NCBI RefSeq assembly: GCF_009184895.1 | Contig: NZ_WESE01000001.1 | Span: forward strand, 124,001-188,000 | Direction: 5' to 3' | Origin: Nostocoides sp. F2B08 | GTDB lineage: Bacteria; Actinomycetota; Actinomycetes; Actinomycetales; Dermatophilaceae | DNA length: 64,000 nucleotides | Shown: piece after piece, positions 55,456-64,000 of the stretch | Position numbering within the stretch: position 1 is the first letter of the stretch | How the letters are laid out: each line of letters opens with the position of its first letter | Program-made: the position numbers and the translations under genes | Notes under the pieces: model-generated | Told to the model about the DNA's origin: nothing | The model's database searches: none | Seen by the model: the letters and a program-made list of their open reading frames with translations, nothing else

Positions 55456-56229
55456 GTGACCCGGATCCTGCACCTGAGCGACACCCACCTGCACGCCCCC
55501 GGGGCGCAGACCCTGCACCCGGAGATCGACATCCGCTCCCGCCTCGAGCAGGTTCTCGAGCGCGTACGCCCGTACGGCCCCTTCGACGCGGTCGTCGTCA
55601 CCGGCGACGTCTGCGACGACGGCAGCGACGTGGGCGCCAAGGAGGTCCGGGACCTGCTCGACGGGCTCGCTCCGGTCATCCTCGCCGTCCCCGGAAACCA
55701 CGACCTCTCCGCGCCGGTCCGGGCCGCCTTCGGCGAGGCCCGCGGGCAGGTCGGCCCCTGGACCTTCGTCGGCATCGAGACCCAGGTCGAGGGAGAGATC
55801 GCCGGTGTCGCCGACGGCGTGGTCCCCGCGTTGGCCGAGCTCGCCGACCGCCCGGGAGTGCTCCTCATGCACCACCCGATCGTCTCGCGCAGCAGTCACG
55901 AGTGGTTCGTCCTCGCCGGCGGGGCGGAGGCCGAGCGAGCGGTGACCGCTCACCCCGCACCGCTGGTCGTTCTCTCCGGGCACACCCACGAAGCGTTCGA
56001 GGGGCGGGCAGGCGGGGCGCACCTCATCGGCGCCCCTGCGACCTACTACTCGATCCGGCACGACGGCCCCCGCTTCGAGTTCGTCCTCTCCCGCTTCGGT
56101 GCCGCAGTCGTCACCCTCGACGACGAGCGGTTCGAGCCGACCGTGGAACTCGTCATGATCGAGGACGAGACCATGCGCGGGGAGACTCACCTCGACCTCA
56201 CCGCCCCCGACCTTCCGGAAGGACCGTGA
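55456..56229 (+). CDS. Calcineurin-like metallophosphoesterase (CpdA/3',5'-cAMP PDE-like)
   Basis: 257-residue two-metal phosphoesterase: ILHLSDTHLHAPG (DxH), VVVTGDVCDDGS (GDxxD-type), LAVPGNHDLSAPV (GNHD), LLMHHPIV and LVVLSGHTHEAFEG (GHxH), all ligands present. Similar proteins hydrolyse cyclic nucleotides or phospholipids. GTG start; its stop overlaps the next gene (GTGA). Confidence 0.88.
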   Translation: MTRILHLSDTHLHAPGAQTLHPEIDIRSRLEQVLERVRPYGPFDAVVVTGDVCDDGSDVGAKEVRDLLDGLAPVILAVPGNHDLSAPVRAAFGEARGQVGPWTFVGIETQVEGEIAGVADGVVPALAELADRPGVLLMHHPIVSRSSHEWFVLAGGAEAERAVTAHPAPLVVLSGHTHEAFEGRAGGAHLIGAPATYYSIRHDGPRFEFVLSRFGAAVVTLDDERFEPTVELVMIEDETMRGETHLDLTAPDLPEGP

Positions 56230-56879
56230 CCGTGCCCACCCGAGCCGTCGCCGCAGCCGAACGGTCCGCCCTGTGCGACACACTCCTCGAGGTCGGACCG
56301 GACGCGCCGACGCTCTGCTCCCCCTGGCGCACGCGCGACCTGGCAGCCCACCTCGTCCTGCGCGAGCACCGTCCCGACCTCGTCGTCGCCGCCCACCTGC
56401 CCGGTGTCAGCGACCGGCTCGAGCGGGAGCAGAACGAGCTCGCGACGGCCACCCCCTGGCCCGAGCTCGTCGAGCGCGTCCGGTCGGGGCCTCCCGCGTG
56501 GCACCCCACCCAGATCGCCGCCGTCGACGACGCGGTCAACACCCTCGAGTTCTTCATCCACCACGAGGACATCCTGCGTGCCGGCGACCCATCTGTCGTT
56601 CGAGAGCTGTCCGAGGAAACGGCCCAGGGCGTCTGGACCGCGCTGAAGCGGACCGCCAAGCTGCTCTTCCGCAAGGTCGACGCCGGGCTGGTCCTCGCAG
56701 CTCCCGGATACGGCCGGATCGCGGTGAAGGCACCGTCGCGACGGGGATCCGTCACCGTCACTGCGGCCCCGGGCGAGCTCGCCCTGCTCGGATTCGGCCG
56801 GGCCACCCACGCCCACTTCGACGCCCGCGGCTCCAAGGCCGCCGTGACGGCGCTGCAGACTGCACCACTCGGGGTCTGA
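56226..56879 (+). CDS. TIGR03085 family protein (DinB/mycothiol-type metal-binding)
   Basis: 217-residue protein of the TIGR03085 family, related to the mycothiol-dependent maleylpyruvate isomerase/DinB four-helix fold. Markers: LCDTLLEVGPDAPTLCSPWR, DLAAHLVLREHRPD (His ligands), DAVNTLEFFIHHEDILRAG and AHFDARGSKAAVTAL at the C terminus. Metal-dependent thiol transfer is a family-level guess. GTG 56226 overlaps the metallophosphatase stop, so the two are co-translated. Confidence 0.85.
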   Translation: MTVPTRAVAAAERSALCDTLLEVGPDAPTLCSPWRTRDLAAHLVLREHRPDLVVAAHLPGVSDRLEREQNELATATPWPELVERVRSGPPAWHPTQIAAVDDAVNTLEFFIHHEDILRAGDPSVVRELSEETAQGVWTALKRTAKLLFRKVDAGLVLAAPGYGRIAVKAPSRRGSVTVTAAPGELALLGFGRATHAHFDARGSKAAVTALQTAPLGV

Positions 56880-56892
56880 GCTACCCGGGTCC

Positions 56893-57558
56893 ATGGTCAC
56901 CTCCGACGCCTCGGTGCAGGTGGCGCTCGACATCATCGGCGTCTTCGTCTTCGCGCTGTCCGGCGGGCTGGTCGCGTTGCGGGCGCGGCTCGACCTCTTC
57001 GGGGTGCTCGTCCTCGCCTGGGTCACCGGGCTCGGCGGAGGCATCATCCGCGACCTGCTGCTCGGCGCCACTCCCCCGGTGGGGATCTCCGACTGGCGGC
57101 TCGTCCTGTCCGGCCTGCTCGCCGGTCTTCTCGTGTTCACCTTCCACGGCAGGCTCCGGGCAGTGGCCCGGCGTCGGCCGCGTCGGGTCGGGCTCGTCTC
57201 GCGGCTCGTCAAGATCCTCGACGCGGGTGGTCTCGCGCTGTTCGCCGTGTCCGGCTCACTCAAGGCGATCCAGCTCGACAGCCCGTGGCTCGCCGCCGTC
57301 ATCGTGGGGGGCGTCACGGCGATCGGTGGCGGAATGATCCGCGACGTCCTCGCCCGCCAGGTTCCCGAGGTGCTGCAACGCGAGCTGTATGCGGTGCCCG
57401 CCTTCGCCGGCGCCGCGCTCGTCGTCGGCCTCGACCGCCTGGGATGGCTCAATCCGGTGACCACCTGGCTGTGCGTCGCCCTGATCTTCATGACCCGGAT
57501 GGTCGCCGTCGCCCTCGATCTCAACGTGCCGAGGTCGCGAGCCGCCGAGCCGCCGTGA
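56893..57558 (+). CDS. TRIC-type (UPF0126) membrane channel protein
   Basis: 221-residue membrane protein with two UPF0126 repeats, each having GGG-hydrophobic-IRD: VTGLGGGIIRDLLLGATPPV and VTAIGGGMIRDVLARQVPEV. Seven hydrophobic segments in total, as in prokaryotic TRIC cation channels. Sits 13 bp behind the TIGR03085 gene. A palindromic repeat element starts just after its stop. Confidence 0.9.
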   Translation: MVTSDASVQVALDIIGVFVFALSGGLVALRARLDLFGVLVLAWVTGLGGGIIRDLLLGATPPVGISDWRLVLSGLLAGLLVFTFHGRLRAVARRRPRRVGLVSRLVKILDAGGLALFAVSGSLKAIQLDSPWLAAVIVGGVTAIGGGMIRDVLARQVPEVLQRELYAVPAFAGAALVVGLDRLGWLNPVTTWLCVALIFMTRMVAVALDLNVPRSRAAEPP

Positions 57559-57563
57559 TCTTC

Positions 57564-57626
57564 GTCGTGTGGTGCGCTGCAGCGTGTTCGGTGTGCTGTA
57601 GCGCACCGATGTCAGTGCACCGCACC
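57564..57626 (+). repeat. Palindromic dispersed element, copy B
   Basis: Outer arms GGTGCGCTGCA (57571-57581) and TGCACCGCACC (57616-57626, one mismatch) enclose inner arms CGGTGTGC (57589-57596) and GCGCACCG (57601-57608, one G-T). The linker CGTGTTCGGTG is shared with copy A. It begins six bases after the TRIC stop and lies between convergent genes; an additional half-site AACGCACCGGT follows at about 57638. Confidence 0.75.
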
Positions 57627-57682
57627 GGGTGAGGAAGAACGCACCGGTTTGTGAGTCCGGTCGGACGGCTCGGTCCGAGGGC

Positions 57683-61512
<3,830 letters not shown>

Positions 61513-61518
61513 GCCCCG

Positions 61519-61524
61519 AACCTA
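61519..61524 (-). promoter_or_regulatory. -10 element of the serine hydrolase gene (leaderless)
   Basis: TAGGTT, six bases before ATG 61512; it overlaps the final codons of the upstream EamA gene. Confidence 0.45.
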
Positions 61525-62520
61525 TCGGTCGCCGGGTTCGACGACCGGCACCTTGGGCGCACCGCCCGGAGCCGCCGCGATCTGGGTCCTGGGAACACGG
61601 TTGACCGCGATGGCCGCCCCGAGGACGATCGCGAAGCCGACCAGCTGCGCCGGCCCGAGGCGTTCGCCGAGGACGAGCACCCCGAGGATGACGGACACGA
61701 CCGGGATGAGGTAGGTGACCGTCGAGCCGACCACCGTTCCTGCCGCGCGGACCACGTCGTACTGGAGGATGTAGGCGAGGCCGGTGCCGACGATGCCGAG
61801 AACGGCGACGGCCCCGAGCGACAGCCACAGGGGGTATGCGTCGGTCGCCCGGTCCTGCCCGGCCAGGTGCCACGGAGCGCTGCGGCCGCCCGCCCCGAGC
61901 AGCCACCACCCGAGCCCGAGCGGCACGACCGCCACGGTGCCGCAGAGCAACAGCGCGGTCGGCTGGGCCAGACCCCCGAGGTCGACGTCGGCGAGAGTGC
62001 GACGGTTGTAGGTCCATCCCAGACCGTAGGACGTCGCCGCGAGGACGACGAGAGCGAAGCCCAGGGGATCGGGACGCCCGGTGAGGTTCCACGGCTCGGC
62101 GATGACCACGACGCCGACGAACCCCAAGGCGACGGCGAGGAGCTTGCGTGAGGTGAGCCGCTCGCTCGGGAGGATCGCCAGAGCGCAGAGCACCGTGGCG
62201 ATCGGCGTCGTGGCGTTGCCGATACCCGCCAGGGCCGAGCTCACGTAGAGCTCACCGGTGACGAACCCGGTGAAGGGCAGCACGGTGAGGAACAGGGAGC
62301 AGACGAACAGGTGGCCCCACACGCGCCGCCCACGAGGCAGCCGACCTCCGCTCACGCGGAGGAGCAGCACGAGCGTCACAGCGGCGAGCACGATGCGGAG
62401 GGTGACGATCTGGACCGGATGCAGGTCGTCGAGGCCGACCTTCATGAGCAGGAAGCTCGAACCCCAGATCAGGGCGAGAGTGGACAGCTTCACCTGCCAG
62501 GGAACCCGAGTGGCGGACAT
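61522..62520 (-). CDS. EamA/DMT family permease
   Basis: 332-residue ten-segment drug/metabolite transporter with two EamA repeats: LALIWGSSFLLMKVGLDDLH, PFTGFVTGELYVSSALAGIG, TPIATVLCALAILPSERL and, in the second half, LGIVGTGLAYILQYDVVRA, VTYLIPVVSVILGVLVLGER. Substrate unknown (amino acids, nucleotides or drugs in the family). ATG 62520 is chosen; GTG 62529 is an alternative. Confidence 0.9.
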   Translation of the reverse strand: MSATRVPWQVKLSTLALIWGSSFLLMKVGLDDLHPVQIVTLRIVLAAVTLVLLLRVSGGRLPRGRRVWGHLFVCSLFLTVLPFTGFVTGELYVSSALAGIGNATTPIATVLCALAILPSERLTSRKLLAVALGFVGVVVIAEPWNLTGRPDPLGFALVVLAATSYGLGWTYNRRTLADVDLGGLAQPTALLLCGTVAVVPLGLGWWLLGAGGRSAPWHLAGQDRATDAYPLWLSLGAVAVLGIVGTGLAYILQYDVVRAAGTVVGSTVTYLIPVVSVILGVLVLGERLGPAQLVGFAIVLGAAIAVNRVPRTQIAAAPGGAPKVPVVEPGDR

Positions 62521-62535
62521 CGGCACCACCGCGCG

Positions 62536-63552
62536 TCAACCGAGGCCGGCCGACGCGCCCCCGACGACGGCGTTGAGCTCACCCGCGAGGTCGACCGCCG
62601 CCCGTTGCACCGCCAGCGCGGTCTCCCGGCTGCGCAGGCCCAGCCCGCACGCAGGTGTCACGACCACCGCATCGAGGACGCTCTGCTCGATGCCGACGCG
62701 TTCGGCCTCCTCGAGCACGCGCGCCGCGGCGTCCCGCACCGAGCCGCTCCCGTCGGTCGGCAGGAGCCCCGCATACAGGCCGGTCCCGGACTCGAGTGTT
62801 GTCGCCACCGACTCCCACCGGGCCGAGGATGCTGCCGTCAGGTCGAGTGAGACGGCGCCGGCCCCGCTCTGGCGCAGGACGGGGATGGGGGCCACGGGAT
62901 CACAGCAGTGGATCACCGTCTCCGGGTATGCGCCGGTCACCACCGTCAGAGCCTGCAGCGCCTGCTGCGTGTCGACGGCCGGGACGCGGCCGTACCCCGA
63001 TGCCGTCGGCAGGGTCCCGGTGAGCACCGCCGGAAGCGTGGGCTCGTCGACCTGGACGATCGGCTCGACCCCGGGGAGGAGTCGGCCCAGGTCGGCGACG
63101 AGGACGGCGATGCCGTCCGCGAGCGCGGCCGCGATGTCGAACGCGGCGCCGAGGTCGCTCACGGCCCGCTCACCCCGGGGCAGCTCGATCGCCGCCGCAA
63201 GCGTCCACGGACCCGCCACCGAGATCTTCAGCGGACCGGTGTACCCGTCGTAGGCCTCGGCCAGCTCGTCGAGGTCCTGACGCCAGAACGAGCGACTCCG
63301 TTCGAGGTCCCGGCCGGGTCGGGCGGTCAGCCGCCATCCGGAGGGGGTGAGCTCGACGGGCAGGTCGGTCAGCACCGCGGCTCCTCGACCGACGATGTCG
63401 GCTCCGGGGCCCCGGGAGGGCGTCTCGGCGACGTAGGGGATCCCGAGCCCGTCCGGGTCGAGGAGAAGGTCGCGCACCGTGACGAGCGCCTCGCGAGGGT
63501 CGTCACCGGGCCACGAGCCGATGCCTGTCGCGCGGGTCACGAGGGACATCAT
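62536..63552 (-). CDS. MetE-like (UROD/MetE superfamily) protein
   Basis: 338-residue protein resembling the catalytic C-terminal half of cobalamin-independent methionine synthase: ATGIGSWPGDDPREAL, GPLKISVAGPWTLAAAIELP, IVQVDEPTLPAVLTG, TVIHCCDPVAPIPVLR (zinc-type His-Cys) and VVVTPACGLGLRSRE (second Cys). The N-terminal half of MetE is missing, as in a conserved actinobacterial group usually found near ligA. A core methyltransferase or zinc-thiol enzyme is likely; methionine synthesis is not shown. ATG 63552 is one of several close starts. Confidence 0.8.
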   Translation of the reverse strand: MMSLVTRATGIGSWPGDDPREALVTVRDLLLDPDGLGIPYVAETPSRGPGADIVGRGAAVLTDLPVELTPSGWRLTARPGRDLERSRSFWRQDLDELAEAYDGYTGPLKISVAGPWTLAAAIELPRGERAVSDLGAAFDIAAALADGIAVLVADLGRLLPGVEPIVQVDEPTLPAVLTGTLPTASGYGRVPAVDTQQALQALTVVTGAYPETVIHCCDPVAPIPVLRQSGAGAVSLDLTAASSARWESVATTLESGTGLYAGLLPTDGSGSVRDAAARVLEEAERVGIEQSVLDAVVVTPACGLGLRSRETALAVQRAAVDLAGELNAVVGGASAGLG

Positions 63553-63656
63553 GGCGCACACCCGCTGCGCGCCGGTCCCGGGTCCCGGGTCGGGGATCGG
63601 CGGCGTGACCCGGTCCGGGCCGACGACGACGTCGCACGGGTGACCACAATGGGGTG

Positions 63657-64000
63657 ATGAGCAATCCCGAGCGCGACCCCGAGCCGGTGCGCTGCACCGG
63701 CGAGCACGAGCACCACGACACCCTCGTGGTCCTCTCCCCCCGCGAGGTGCCGCTCGGCGGCCCGCGGGCGATGACGGTGCGGCGGACCATCCCGCACCGG
63801 GAGCGCTCGTTCATCGGCGCGTGGTGCTTCGTCGACCACTACGGCCCGGACGACGTCGCGCGGACCGGCGGGATGGACGTCGCACCCCACCCGCACACGG
63901 GACTGCAGACGGTGAGCTGGCTCTTCGAGGGTGAGATCGAGCACCGGGACTCCGCCGGCTACCACGCCATGGTGCGTCCCGGCGAGGTCAACCTCATGAC
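63657..64000 (+). CDS. Pirin family protein (3' end outside window)
   Basis: Open from ATG 63657 to the window edge; 114 residues visible. The cupin-type pirin N domain is clear: FIGAWCFVDHYGPDDVA, then the metal site HPHTGLQTVSWLFEGEIEHR. Pirins are non-haem iron proteins, some with quercetinase activity. CACAAT lies six bases before the ATG, suggesting a leaderless start. Confidence 0.88.
   Translation, partial: MSNPERDPEPVRCTGEHEHHDTLVVLSPREVPLGGPRAMTVRRTIPHRERSFIGAWCFVDHYGPDDVARTGGMDVAPHPHTGLQTVSWLFEGEIEHRDSAGYHAMVRPGEVNLM

Overview
This window is a stretch of high-GC (roughly 70 %, estimated by eye) actinobacterial chromosome, densely packed with housekeeping genes. Gene order (mutM, rnc, coaD, rsmD, recG, thiL, ddl, gpsA, hupB, leuD, leuC, IclR regulator, gltX, FAH, leuB, serA, ilvC, ilvN, ilvB, gatB, gatA, gatC, ligA) follows the block I remember from Mycobacterium tuberculosis between about Rv2924c and Rv3014c. 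Protein style (lysine-tailed HupB, mycothiol-type proteins, NrtR-linked NAD salvage, long LigA) suggests a Micrococcales member, perhaps near Intrasporangiaceae; that is inference. I see no prophage, insertion sequence, CRISPR array or secondary-metabolite cluster.

Layout. 1-7.9 kb: tail of an MFS transporter, chorismate mutase, then a minus-strand run (rsmD, hemerythrin, coaD, acyltransferase, yceD, rpmF, rnc, mutM, acylphosphatase). 7.7-17.8 kb: a 62-bp tandem repeat sitting on the rsmD start, recG, rpmB, thiL, an Lrp-type RAM protein, a DUF3515 lipoprotein, ddl, a Cys/Met PLP enzyme, gpsA, plsC, a cold-shock-like protein, hupB. 18-24.9 kb: leuCD with its divergent IclR regulator, tRNA-Glu, tRNA-Gln, gltX, FAH protein. 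25-32.3 kb: glgP, cimA with an attenuator leader, and a pncB-pncA-nrtR NAD-salvage operon. 32.3-48.3 kb: MBL and HAD hydrolases, ilvE, leuB, a small-ORF unit, serA, two DedA proteins, ilvC, ilvN, ilvB with a second attenuator, an ABC exporter, ilvD. 48.3-64 kb: sixA, a hemerythrin remnant, hydrolases, gatCAB, a metallophosphatase, TRIC-like protein, ligA, a beta-lactamase-like enzyme, EamA permease, MetE-like protein and a partial pirin.

How it fits together. Nine branched-chain amino acid genes (leuC, leuD, leuB, ilvE, cimA, ilvB, ilvN, ilvC, ilvD) lie in 30 kb; only leuA and a threonine deaminase are not seen. CimA points to isoleucine synthesis from pyruvate and acetyl-CoA. Two of the transcripts (cimA, ilvBN) begin with a short leader peptide rich in Val/Ile/Leu codons followed by competing hairpins, the classical attenuation layout. 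gltX, tRNA-Glu, tRNA-Gln and gatCAB together supply the indirect route to Gln-tRNA.

Most unusual signals: (1) the heptamer GTATGCG occurs about 38 times on both strands, in three reading frames and in leaders, where composition predicts about six, and it is built from otherwise rare codons; (2) a ~62-bp palindromic element occurs twice, each time just after a stop codon; (3) a 62-bp tandem repeat multiplies the rsmD start codon into a ladder of overlapping mini-ORFs; (4) about twenty genes share a leaderless start module, a TAGGCT-like -10 six to nine bases before ATG/GTG, in places forming overlapping divergent promoters.
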